The position numbers were made by a program, and so were the translations under genes. Below the pieces are notes generated by a model, which saw only the letters and a program-made list of their open reading frames with translations, did not search any database and was not told the DNA's origin. Source: Deltaproteobacteria bacterium (GTDB taxonomy: Bacteria; Desulfobacterota; Syntrophobacteria; BM002). From it: a stretch of DNA of 48,357 bases. The stretch is from NCBI GenBank assembly GCA_020353155.1, contig CP070689.1, forward strand, positions 2,620,758 through 2,669,114. The letters run 5' to 3'. This document shows positions 34,640 through 43,724 of the stretch, in pieces. Position 1 is the first letter of the stretch; every line of letters starts with the position of its first letter.

Positions 34640-34675
34640 TTCCCACATCTCACGTCCGAAATACATAGAGTAAAG

Positions 34676-34705
34676 TTGACAATTAGGTAAGGGGAGGATA
34701 ATAAT
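34676..34705 (+). promoter_or_regulatory. Strong sigma70-like promoter of candidate ncRNA
   Basis: TTGACA (34676-34681), then AATAAT (34700-34705) after 18 bases, or GATAAT (34697-34702) after 15. The predicted start, near 34712, is a few bases before the closing stem of the structure at 34720-35051. The next gene on this strand is over 1 kb away, so the promoter seems to serve the RNA itself. Confidence 0.6.
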
Positions 34706-34711
34706 AGGACT

Positions 34712-35083
34712 GTGGAAGTGAGCTTGCCAGGGACAGGCACAGAATCTGCGTCCACGGAGCGCCGCGCCATTTAATAAGAAGACGGCTAGGCACGCAGGGA
34801 CGTGCCCCAAAAGGAGCCGCTCCTTCCGGAGTTCTTCTGGAAGGAGAGCGACCCCGGCACCATGAGAGCCCCTGCCCTCTTTGGTGTCCGTACAGTGGCT
34901 GGGTAGTGCTCAGGGTTCACCCGCAGATCTGAGCACGAGAGTCATGCGGGTTAGGCCCGACCAGAATGATGTAACCAGGCCACCTGGCGGGCGACAAATT
35001 GTCTGGTATTTTGGACGGCTATCAGTTTCTGTGCCTGTCCCTGGTTAGCTCAAAAAAAACCACCCCTTAGGGGTGGTTTTTTT
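34712..35083 (+). ncRNA. Candidate structured ncRNA of about 370 nt, family not assigned
   Basis: Ends are closed by a long stem: GAGCT..CCAGGGACAGGCACAG (34720-34744) pairs with CTGTGCCTGTCCCTGG..AGCTC (35027-35051), over 20 pairs with two mismatched positions. Inside: GGCAC/GTGCC (34789-34806), CTCCTTCC/GGAAGGAG (34820-34846), GGCACCA/TGGTGTC (34856-34888), and GTGCTCAG/CTGAGCAC (34906-34936) whose loop bases ACCCGCA (34919-34925) pair with TGCGGGT (34945-34951), a pseudoknot. A promoter is in front and a strong terminator directly after. No RNase P (GAGGAAAGTCC), tmRNA, 6S or SRP signature is visible. The alternative is a MITE/REP element: the closing arms are also a perfect terminal inverted repeat, and 12 bases of it (CTGTGCCTGTCC) recur at 41676-41687. 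Confidence 0.5.
35052..35083. terminator. Strong bidirectional intrinsic terminator
   Basis: CCACCCC-TTA-GGGGTGG (35060-35076) with eight A before and seven T after, so it can end transcription in both directions: the plus-strand RNA or polA read-through, and the minus-strand membrane protein gene. Confidence 0.9.
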
Positions 35084-35158
35084 AATCCGCCTTTAAGTAG
35101 AATAAAAGATAGCTGGGGGTTTTCTTTTATTGACCAGTCTCTCAACTGCAAGCTAGGT

Positions 35159-35476
35159 TCAGGACTTCTCTTCCTTTTTTATTTTTCCTAGCTCCGACTT
35201 GAGTTGTTCAACTTCTTGCTTGTACTTCTCTGCCTCTTCTTTGTACTTGGGGGCTTCATCGGTGTCCAGAGTTGAAGAAAACTCATCCTCTCTCTTGCTG
35301 AAATATGGAAGCTTGTCTTTCACCTCATCAAAGCCGAGGTAAGCGGCAATAACACCACCAAACAACAGCATTATGGGCAGTCCCCCTGCGACCAGCAGTA
35401 GGAATGCATCCCACCAAACAAGCAAGAGTATGACCCCTAGTACAGCTGCAACAATCCCACCGACAAAAACCGCCAT
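35159..35476 (-). CDS. Small membrane protein with coiled-coil tail, unknown
   Basis: Residues 3-45 of this 105-residue protein are two hydrophobic helices (VFVGGIVAAVLGVILLLVWW and LLLVAGGLPIMLLFGGVIAAYLGF) followed by a charged region and a C-terminal coiled coil (KYKEEAEKYKQEVEQLKSELGKIKKEEKS). I do not recognise the family. The open frame starts at 35605, but AAGGAGG sits seven bases before the ATG at 35476, and the helix starts there. It converges on the terminator at 35052-35083. Confidence 0.65.
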   Translation of the reverse strand: MAVFVGGIVAAVLGVILLLVWWDAFLLLVAGGLPIMLLFGGVIAAYLGFDEVKDKLPYFSKREDEFSSTLDTDEAPKYKEEAEKYKQEVEQLKSELGKIKKEEKS

Positions 35477-35720
35477 GCCATTTCCTCCTTCTTGTAGATA
35501 GCACGAAACTTGCCGGCCACAGAAAGGGAGCGTGAAAAGCCGCTCAGTCCATGCTGATGGCGCGGAAAACCCCTCCCCTATACCATGAGCACCGGGGGAT
35601 TGCAAGATAATTTTGCCCCCTTTAAGGGGACATTATTAATTAACTTGTCCAATTAATGTAGCCTTGCTTTTTGTAGGGATAATCGGTACACGACAAAAGT
35701 CCATTTTTTTGGAAAACTCC

Positions 35721-35749
35721 TTTACAATTTGACCTTTTATCTATACAAT
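35721..35749 (+). promoter_or_regulatory. Sigma70-like promoter of the membrane HTH gene
   Basis: TTTACA (35721-35726), 17-base spacer, TACAAT (35744-35749): 5 of 6 in both hexamers. The leader to the ATG at 35856 is about 100 bases. Confidence 0.65.
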
Positions 35750-35855
35750 CAATCAACCTTTAGACCTGGTCCGATTTAGCTGTGGATCGGGCATTTGTTG
35801 GAATCGGTGATTGTCTAAAGTAAATGTTTGAACTCGAGGAATAAGGGTGGTGCTT

Positions 35856-37181
35856 ATGGCTAAACCATCAAGAAAAGGTGCAAAATCAGAAGCCGAAGTG
35901 GCGGCAGAGGCAAAGAGGAAAAAGGAGATCCTTGATAAGGTAGCTCAGTCCAACCTACCCACCAAGACAATTTTGAAGGAGTTGGGCATTTCCAGGTCCA
36001 CCTATTACAGTTGGCTCAAGCGTTACGAAGAGGAGGGAGAGGAAGGACTACTGGACAGTCGCTCCCTGGCTGAACCAAGTGAGGAAAAAGTGGAAGTAGC
36101 CCCTCCGGCTGAAGAGGCCGAACCGAAGGAGGTTGCGGTTGAAAAACCCTGGGAACCGGTGGCCGAAGAAGTGAGGGAGGAAAAACCTGAACCTCCAGCC
36201 GCCGAAGAGCCCAAGGTGAAGCCTCCAGAGCCGGTTGTTCCGCCATTGGCCAAGGAGCCCAGGGCAGAGGAAAAAGTGAGCAGACCAGCTCCAACTCCTC
36301 CATTTAGCCGGGGTGAATCTAAAAAGAGCTTTGGCGGCTATGCCTTAATTGCTGTATTGCTCCTAGCTATAGGGTTGCTAGTGAGCATTAGTTTAAGCAA
36401 TTACAACACCTATAAGCTGGTGAAGAATAGCAACAGCCTTACACTATGGAAGGGCAAATTTGCTCCCCGTGGCTTTGAGCAGGTGGAATCCTTTGAGCCG
36501 GTTGTTGTGGGGGACAGTGACGTAAGTGGGTTGACCAACAAGCTCTACACTGGCAAAGCTGCTGTTTATAAAGCCATCTTTGCTTTCTATATGGACCAAG
36601 TGACAGGGGAAACTGCCAAAGGTGATAAGGCAGACATGAGCATGATCAGCCTGCTCCTCGATAGGGCAGAGAATTTTATGGACGGGAACGGCAAACAAGA
36701 AGAGGGCCTGGCCGCTATGCGTTTCAACTTAGCCCAGCAACGTGTTGCCATGGCCGAATTGGGGTTGCAAAAGGCTTACCAAAAGGCACTGCCGATTTAT
36801 CAGGAAGCTCTTAAAGCTGGATTGGCAGACAGGGCCATGTTGGAGGCCAAAGTAGAAACCATGGAGCAAACATTGGGACTCCTTCCAGCCCAACCACCAG
36901 CCGAAGAACCTGAGACCGCTCCAGGGGCGGAAACAATAACCGAAGAACCTGAGGCCACCGCCACCCCGGAAGAAAAACCAGCCGAAGCAGTCGTAGCTCC
37001 TAAAGAGGAAGACAAACAAGGGGAGACTGAAGTCGCGGCTGAACCGGCTGCCGAAGCCGGCGAGAGTGTGACAGAAGAAAAGGAGACCGAAGCTCCTAGC
37101 GAGCCGGCCAAAGGTGAGGAGACAACCGAGAAGTCCAGCGGTTTTAAAGAGTGGCTGAAATCAAAACGCTCCCAGTTGTAG
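35856..37181 (+). CDS. Membrane-anchored HTH protein with acidic-proline linkers
   Basis: The N-terminal 70 residues hold a transposase/HTH_28-like helix-turn-helix (ILDKVAQSNLPTKTILKELGISRSTYYSWLKRYEEEG). An acidic, proline-rich linker of about 85 residues leads to one membrane helix (YALIAVLLLAIGLLVSISLS, about 164-184), then an about 170-residue extracytoplasmic helical domain (DQVTGETAKGDKADMSMISLLLDRAENFMDGNGKQEEG; LNLAQQRVAMAELGLQKAYQKALPIYQEALKAGL) and a second low-complexity E/P/A-rich tail. The layout recalls RodZ (cytoplasmic HTH, membrane helix, periplasmic part) but the HTH is of a different type. A GTG at 35847 with GAGGA in front is an alternative start; ATG at 35856 has AAGGGTGG. 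Function unknown. Confidence 0.7.
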   Translation: MAKPSRKGAKSEAEVAAEAKRKKEILDKVAQSNLPTKTILKELGISRSTYYSWLKRYEEEGEEGLLDSRSLAEPSEEKVEVAPPAEEAEPKEVAVEKPWEPVAEEVREEKPEPPAAEEPKVKPPEPVVPPLAKEPRAEEKVSRPAPTPPFSRGESKKSFGGYALIAVLLLAIGLLVSISLSNYNTYKLVKNSNSLTLWKGKFAPRGFEQVESFEPVVVGDSDVSGLTNKLYTGKAAVYKAIFAFYMDQVTGETAKGDKADMSMISLLLDRAENFMDGNGKQEEGLAAMRFNLAQQRVAMAELGLQKAYQKALPIYQEALKAGLADRAMLEAKVETMEQTLGLLPAQPPAEEPETAPGAETITEEPEATATPEEKPAEAVVAPKEEDKQGETEVAAEPAAEAGESVTEEKETEAPSEPAKGEETTEKSSGFKEWLKSKRSQL

Positions 37182-37332
37182 ACTCTAGATTTTACTGAGA
37201 ACACCAGAGACCAGTGCGGGCATCACTTTATAGTATATACAGAGCTGAGTGACTGAGATTCATTAGATACAATCTGTCCAATATATTCCATTTAGCTTGG
37301 CTAACTAAACAACAAAAGGCTGATTTAACTGC

Positions 37333-37380
37333 GGGGCGCTGACCGGAAGCGGAGTTCCGGGAAGCGCCCCTTTCCATTTT
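37333..37380 (+). terminator. GC-rich hairpin with short T tracts, terminator of the HTH gene
   Basis: GGGGCGCT (37333-37340) and AGCGCCCC (37363-37370) enclose a second short hairpin CCGGAA..TTCCGG; TTTCCATTTT follows. Confidence 0.6.
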
Positions 37381-37462
37381 GGATTTAAGATTGCGGATCG
37401 TAGATTTCAACTACAGAATCTAATTGTGAAACCCTCAAATCCGCAATCTGCAATCCGCAATG
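37378..37462. repeat. Word-repeat array (GATTGCGGATT) with inverted copy
   Basis: Left arm 37378-37408 (GGATTTAAGATTGCGGATCG) and right arm 37434-37462 (AATCCGCAATCTGCAATCC) are complementary words about 25 bases apart. Related to 34492-34525. Confidence 0.75.
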
Positions 37463-37638
37463 TTGAAAGGGTTTTCCATTTGGGATATTTTGAGGGCTGA
37501 TTCCTGGAGATCTTAAGATCGACAGGAATTTCCACAGAAACATTTTCATTTGCCTCGCAAGGTAAACTGGTTTTTAAACACAGGTTTGAAGAATTATCCA
37601 CTCATTTTTGGGTAAGCTGCTGTAAAGATAGAGACAAA

Positions 37639-40134
37639 ATGATCGATAGCCTCATCCATACAATTCAAAAACCCAGTCGCTACCTGGGTAACGAGATCAA
37701 CGTGCCGAGAAAGGATTGGGCCAACAGTAAGGTGAGGATGGTGCTGGCCTTTCCTGACATTTACGAGGTGGGTATGTCTCACCTGGGGATTTTACTGCTT
37801 TACAACATTCTCAACCAGCAAGACTGGGTAGGGGCTGAGCGAGTTTTTGCCCCCTGGCCTGATATGGAATCTCGGCTTAGGATCAATGGCAAACCACTAG
37901 TTAGCTTGGAATCGGCAACCCCACTCGCTCTCTTTGATGTGGTGGGCTTCAGTCTCCAATATGAGTTGAGCTATACCAATGTGCTGACCATGCTGGAGCT
38001 GGGGGGCATCCCCAAGCTTTCAGCATCTCGGGGGCCTGGATCGCCTTTGGTCATAGGAGGTGGTCCCAATGCCTTCAATCCAGAGCCAGTGGCACCCTTT
38101 TTTGACGCACTAGTGCTTGGGGATGGAGAGGAAGTCATCCTGGAGATCGCCGAGCTCGTCCAAGAGTGGAAAATGCAAGGGGGGGAGAGGTCGGATCTTC
38201 TGCAAGCCCTCTCCGCAATTGAAGGAATCTACGTGCCCCAATTCTTTCAGCCAATATACGACAGTAAGGGGCGCATCGCCGAGATAAGACCTAGCTTTCC
38301 TGACAGAGAAAGGGTGCGAAAACGGATTATTCCCAGCCTTGAGTTGAGCCGGCAGCCGAGTCGTCCCTTGGTTCCTTGCACCCGAATTATTCATGACAGG
38401 CTGAGTCTGGAATTGGCGCGGGGCTGTACGCGGGGCTGCCGTTTCTGTCAAGCCGGCTTCATCTACAGACCAGTGCGAGAACGATCACCTCAGGAGATTA
38501 TAGGGGCTGCCGAGGAAGGTCTTGCCAGCACCGGCCATGATGAATTGTCTCTACTGGCTCTTAGTGTGGGTGATTACGGGAACATTCAAGGGCTGCTCCA
38601 GACCCTGATGCGTCATCATCGGAACGGCCAAGTGGCCATCTCCTTGCCAAGTCTTCGGGTAGGAACCCTAGATGAAGAGATGATTGAGGCCATCAAGCAA
38701 GTGCGCAAGACCGGCTTCACCCTTGCACCGGAAGCGGGTAGTGAGCGTCTGCGTCGCGTCATCAATAAAACCATAACTGAGAGCGATTTGCTGGACGGGG
38801 TGCAAAAGGCATATTCTGCCGGTTGGCCGCTGATTAAGCTCTATTTCATGATGGGTTTGCCCACTGAAAGATCTCAAGACCATTGGGCACTAGTAGATCT
38901 TACCATGAAAGTTTGGCACGAGGCGGCGAGGCAGAGACCACGTCGGAGACTGCACGTCAGTGTCTCTACTTTTGTTCCGAAGCCGCACACTCCCTTTCAA
39001 TGGGAAAGGCAGCTCAGTCTCGATGAGATTGAACAGAATCTAGCTTTTTTCAAGCAACATTTGCGGAAAAAAGGACTTCATTTCAAGTGGCACAAACCTT
39101 GGCAGAGTGTCCTAGAGGGAGTGTTCTCAAGGGGAGATCGACGGTTGGCAGAGGTAATCTTGGGGGCTCAGGAGTTAGGTTGCCGTTTCGACGGCTGGAG
39201 TGATCAGTTGCGGGTTGATCTCTGGCAACAGGCTTTTGCGGCGGCAGGAATTGATCCCCTGACATACGGTCAAAGGTCGAGAAATTTTGATGAGGTTCTT
39301 CCCTGGTCGCATCTGGACTGCGGAGTAAATAGGGACTACCTTTGGGACGAATATGAGCGCGCCCTAAGAGAAGACTTCACCTCCGATTGCAGAACGCAGG
39401 CCTGCAATGATTGTGGCGTCTGTGATCATACAAAAGTTCGGATGGAACTTAACCTTCAAGAGTTACCAGAACAGGATGTGGGTTTGAGTCCTGAAGAGCA
39501 GGAGGACGAGAGCTATGGCTATCGGCTGGTATTTTCCAAGCTTGGGAAGGCACGCTTCCTGAGCCACCTGGAGATGGTAACAGGCCTCCAGCGGGCGATG
39601 CGACGGGCTAAGCTGCCACTAGCCTACACCAAAGGATATCACCCATCGCCTAAGGTCTCCTTTGGAGATGCAATGCCGCTCGGCCTCGAGAGTCAGGCAG
39701 AGGAGATGAAAGTGATATTGCACCAGCCCTTACTTGCTTCAGAGATTGGCAAACGCTTAAATTCAGAGCTCCCACCCGGCTTGGAAGTACTTGAGGTAGG
39801 CGCAGACGATAAAGACACTAGACAAATGACTCCTAGAGTGGTTACATACGAAGCTACTTTAAAGAGAGGAGTCTGGCCGATAGAGGGGTTCCACCGGTTC
39901 CATAGTCAGTCCCTAGCCCCCCTTAGGCAGAGATCCAAAAGGGGCGAGACTCTGGTCCAATTGACAGAACGACTTATTAGTCTCGACTCTTTAGACTCTG
40001 ACACTATTCGGTTCGCCTTCACCCAGGGCCAGAATGTTAATATACGAGTCCGGGATCTGTTAATGCACATATTTGAGCTGTCCAAAGAAGAAATCTTGGA
40101 CGCTCGCATTGTTAAAATTTCTGTGGAAGGATGA
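37639..40134 (+). CDS. Radical SAM protein of TIGR03960 type fused to DUF2344 (TIGR03936) domain
   Basis: The first about 600 residues form a B12-binding-like domain (VRMVLAFPDIYEVGMSHLGILLLYNILNQ) followed by a radical SAM core with CTRGCRFC, cysteines 263, 267 and 270, and a later cysteine set (CRTQACNDCGVCD, about 585-595). The last 200 residues are DUF2344: YRLVFSKLGKARFLSHLEMVTGLQRAMRRAKLP. The family is widely found beside rng and rplU and its reaction is not known; a tRNA or ribosome modification role is commonly suggested by neighbourhood. The gene is followed after four bases by rng (GTG 40139), with the rng ribosome site inside its last codons. Confidence 0.85.
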   Translation: MIDSLIHTIQKPSRYLGNEINVPRKDWANSKVRMVLAFPDIYEVGMSHLGILLLYNILNQQDWVGAERVFAPWPDMESRLRINGKPLVSLESATPLALFDVVGFSLQYELSYTNVLTMLELGGIPKLSASRGPGSPLVIGGGPNAFNPEPVAPFFDALVLGDGEEVILEIAELVQEWKMQGGERSDLLQALSAIEGIYVPQFFQPIYDSKGRIAEIRPSFPDRERVRKRIIPSLELSRQPSRPLVPCTRIIHDRLSLELARGCTRGCRFCQAGFIYRPVRERSPQEIIGAAEEGLASTGHDELSLLALSVGDYGNIQGLLQTLMRHHRNGQVAISLPSLRVGTLDEEMIEAIKQVRKTGFTLAPEAGSERLRRVINKTITESDLLDGVQKAYSAGWPLIKLYFMMGLPTERSQDHWALVDLTMKVWHEAARQRPRRRLHVSVSTFVPKPHTPFQWERQLSLDEIEQNLAFFKQHLRKKGLHFKWHKPWQSVLEGVFSRGDRRLAEVILGAQELGCRFDGWSDQLRVDLWQQAFAAAGIDPLTYGQRSRNFDEVLPWSHLDCGVNRDYLWDEYERALREDFTSDCRTQACNDCGVCDHTKVRMELNLQELPEQDVGLSPEEQEDESYGYRLVFSKLGKARFLSHLEMVTGLQRAMRRAKLPLAYTKGYHPSPKVSFGDAMPLGLESQAEEMKVILHQPLLASEIGKRLNSELPPGLEVLEVGADDKDTRQMTPRVVTYEATLKRGVWPIEGFHRFHSQSLAPLRQRSKRGETLVQLTERLISLDSLDSDTIRFAFTQGQNVNIRVRDLLMHIFELSKEEILDARIVKISVEG

Positions 40135-40138
40135 CATT

Positions 40139-41665
40139 GTGTCCACTGATTTGATCGTCAGTGTCACCCATTATGAAACACGGGTTGCACTTATAGAAAA
40201 TGGCACAGTCTCAGAGCTTTACATAGAACGCTCTGGCGAGAGAAGCATTGCCGGAAATATTTACAAAGGGAGAGTCGTTCGGGTATTACCAGGGATGCAG
40301 GCAGCTTTCGTGGATATAGGTTTGGATAAGGCAGCATTCCTGTATGTTAGCGATGTGTACGACAATCTTGAAGATATAGAAACGATGATGGCCGGCAACG
40401 AGGAAAATGAGCAAGAAGATGAGATACACCGGGAGGAAACCGAAGGAATTTGGCCGATGGAGATGCACATAGAAGATCGGCTGCAGGAGGGGCAGGAAGT
40501 CCTGGTTCAGGTGGCGAAAGAACCTTTGGGTAGCAAGGGAGCGCGCATTACTTCGCATATCTCCATCCCGGGGAGTCACCTAGTGCTCATGCCAACAATG
40601 GATCATGTAGGAATATCAAGGCGAATTGAAGATGAAAGTGAACGGTCCCGATTACGTGAGCTCCTGCTGCAGATAAAACCTCCCAAGTACGGTTTCATCG
40701 CCCGCACTGCAGCTGAGGGGGTGGAGAATGATAAGATCAAAGCAGAGATGGAGTTCATGTTGCGGCTATGGCAAACGATTCAGAAAAACAACGAACACGG
40801 TCCAGTGCCAAGCCGACTTTACCAAGAGCCGGATATCATTCTCAGGGCAGTGCGAGATTTGTTTACCCAAGAAGTGGACAAGCTAATCGTAGATTCTCAG
40901 GAAGAATACGAAAAGATCGTTGAGTTCGTTGAGACTTTCATGCCTAGTTTAAGAGCAGATGTAAAGTTGTATGAGGAATCCGAACCCATCTGTGATGCCT
41001 ACGGAATTGAAATGGAACTTCAGAGGGCTCTGGGCAGGAAAGTGTGGCTAAAATCCGGCGGCTATATCGTAATAGAAATGACAGAGGCACTTACGGCCAT
41101 CGATGTCAATACAGGCCGTTACGTGGGCAAACGAAATCTGGAGGAGACCATCCTCAAGACTAACCTCGAGGCGGTCAAAGAGATTGCCTATCAGCTGCGC
41201 TTACGCAATCTTGGGGGTATCATCATTATCGATTTCATTGACATGGAAAAGGAGGCCAACAGGGAAAAAGTATTCAACACCCTCAAAGAAGTCCTACAAA
41301 AGGACAAAAGCAAAACCAACATCCTGAAAATGTCAGAGCTTGGCCTCATCGAGATGACCCGGAAGAGGACTAAGGAGAGTATAACCCGAGTATTAAGAGA
41401 ACCTTGCTTTTATTGCGATGGTGAGGGCTATCTCAAATCCACCACCACCATGTGCTATGAGATATTTCGGGAGATAGAGCGAGATCACGAGACACTTTTT
41501 GGCCGGAGTGTCATGGTGACCGCCCACCCGGAAGTTGTGCATCTCCTTTACGACGAGGAGCGCCATCGGTTGGAGGAGTTGGAGCAGAATCTCCGAGCAC
41601 GAATTACGGTGCAAGCAGACCAGAGTCTTCATCTCGAGCAATATGATATTTACGCAATTTCTTAG
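40139..41665 (+). CDS. rng: Ribonuclease G/E
   Basis: An endoribonuclease of the RNase E/G family that trims rRNA and mRNA 5' ends. From GTG 40139 (SD GGAAGGA seven bases upstream) the product is 508 residues, RNase G size. S1-like N-terminus YKGRVVRVLPGMQAAFVDIGLDKAAFLYVSD; catalytic aspartates D322 (TAIDVNTGRYVG) and D365 (IIIIDFIDMEK); zinc-link CFYC, residues 423-426. An acidic loop in the S1 domain (ENEQEDEIHREETEG) is longer than in E. coli RNase G. Longer frame from 40073 overlaps the radical SAM gene and is rejected because it has no ribosome site. Confidence 0.93.
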   Translation: MSTDLIVSVTHYETRVALIENGTVSELYIERSGERSIAGNIYKGRVVRVLPGMQAAFVDIGLDKAAFLYVSDVYDNLEDIETMMAGNEENEQEDEIHREETEGIWPMEMHIEDRLQEGQEVLVQVAKEPLGSKGARITSHISIPGSHLVLMPTMDHVGISRRIEDESERSRLRELLLQIKPPKYGFIARTAAEGVENDKIKAEMEFMLRLWQTIQKNNEHGPVPSRLYQEPDIILRAVRDLFTQEVDKLIVDSQEEYEKIVEFVETFMPSLRADVKLYEESEPICDAYGIEMELQRALGRKVWLKSGGYIVIEMTEALTAIDVNTGRYVGKRNLEETILKTNLEAVKEIAYQLRLRNLGGIIIIDFIDMEKEANREKVFNTLKEVLQKDKSKTNILKMSELGLIEMTRKRTKESITRVLREPCFYCDGEGYLKSTTTMCYEIFREIERDHETLFGRSVMVTAHPEVVHLLYDEERHRLEELEQNLRARITVQADQSLHLEQYDIYAIS

Positions 41666-41816
41666 TATCAGGAAACTGTGCCTGTCCTCGACGGCTAGAT
41701 ATTTTTTCGATCTCTTCTGGAGTGTTGGAGCAATGGAGTATCGGAGTACTGATAAAAATGGAAGGAGTTTGACCTCAGATTTGTCATTACTCCAATTCTG
41801 TTGTTGCACGAATTGC

Positions 41817-41845
41817 TTGACAAAAAAACTAAATTAGTCTAAGTT
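41817..41845 (+). promoter_or_regulatory. Possible promoter before rplU
   Basis: TTGACA (41817-41822) is perfect; 17 bases downstream TAAGTT (41840-41845) is a poor -10. It lies about 30 bases before the rplU start, so the ribosomal genes may have their own start as well as read-through from rng. Confidence 0.35.
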
Positions 41846-41874
41846 TATGTTTTGTCTTTTTGGAGGATTAGTTG

Positions 41875-42186
41875 ATGTACGCAGTGGTGAAATCTGGAGG
41901 CAAGCAGTACAAGGTGAGTGCCGGTGACGTGCTGCGCGTGGAGAAATTAGACGTCCAGGTGGGCAATATAATAACCTTGGACGATGTCTTGCTGCTGAGC
42001 GACGGTAAGAATATTCAAGTTGAACCATCGGACCTGGCCCAGGCTAAAGTGACTGCTCGGGTCACTGGACACGGGCGGCGTCGAAAAATAGTGGTGTTTA
42101 AATACAAACGGCGCAAGCGCTATCGCCGCAAGCAAGGACATAGACAGTGGTTCACTGAACTGGCTATAGAGAACATAGAAGCCTAA
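41875..42186 (+). CDS. rplU: 50S ribosomal protein L21
   Basis: The 103-residue product MYAVVKSGGKQYKVSAGDVLRVEKL... has the usual length and the C-terminal KYKRRKRYRRKQGHRQWFTELAIENI signature. An in-frame TTG precedes the ATG by one codon; ATG at 41875 has GGAGG eight bases in front. Immediately followed by rpmA (33 bases). Confidence 0.97.
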   Translation: MYAVVKSGGKQYKVSAGDVLRVEKLDVQVGNIITLDDVLLLSDGKNIQVEPSDLAQAKVTARVTGHGRRRKIVVFKYKRRKRYRRKQGHRQWFTELAIENIEA

Positions 42187-42219
42187 GAGTTCTTGGCTTT
42201 GTTGACGAGGTAACTATCC

Positions 42220-42477
42220 ATGGCACACAAGAAGGCCGGCGGAAGCTCACGAAACGGCCGGGACAGCGCATCCCAGCGACGAGGCGTCAAACGCTTCGGT
42301 GGCCAAGCTGTCCGGGCCGGAAATATTCTGGTCCGTCAGGTGGGCACGAAGTTTCATCCTGGACAAAACGTGGGGATGGGTAAAGATTATACCCTCTTTG
42401 CCAAGATCGACGGGGTTGTGCGTTTTGAAAGGAAGGGCAAAACTCGTCAAAGAGTAAGCGTCTATGCCCTAAATTAG
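42220..42477 (+). CDS. rpmA: 50S ribosomal protein L27
   Basis: The 85-residue L27 has [28 protein letters not shown], where the short N-terminal arm reaches the peptidyl-transferase centre, and [21 protein letters not shown]. There is no cleavable N-terminal extension of the Firmicutes type. GAGGT precedes the ATG. Confidence 0.97.
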   Translation: MAHKKAGGSSRNGRDSASQRRGVKRFGGQAVRAGNILVRQVGTKFHPGQNVGMGKDYTLFAKIDGVVRFERKGKTRQRVSVYALN

Positions 42478-42508
42478 TGGTCAGCTTGATTTGCCGGCTC
42501 CGCCTTAG

Positions 42509-43645
<1,137 letters not shown>

Positions 43646-43724
43646 TAGAATGAGATTTTCAGGGATATCAAAATCTTTTCAATTTAATTTTCTTTATTAG
43701 CACTGTAGAAGCGGATTCAAGCTG

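Larger units (their letters stand above)
37182..37638. other. 457-bp gap with terminator and word repeats
   Basis: No gene is seen. It holds the hairpin at 37333-37380 and the GATTGCGGATT word pair at 37378-37462; the remainder to the radical SAM start looks unstructured. Confidence 0.55.

Noticed and set aside
34547-34810. Minus-strand open frame of 87 codons after polA
   Set aside because: It is composed of word-repeat sequence and part of the candidate ncRNA; no ribosome site and no family resemblance.
34712-35051. Assignment of the structured region to RNase P, tmRNA, 6S or SRP RNA
   Set aside because: None of the conserved cores (for example GAGGAAAGTCC for RNase P, tRNA-like ends for tmRNA) is present on either strand.
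40073-40138. Extended N-terminus of rng
   Set aside because: Overlaps the radical SAM gene; the GTG at 40139 has a strong ribosome site and gives the normal RNase G start.
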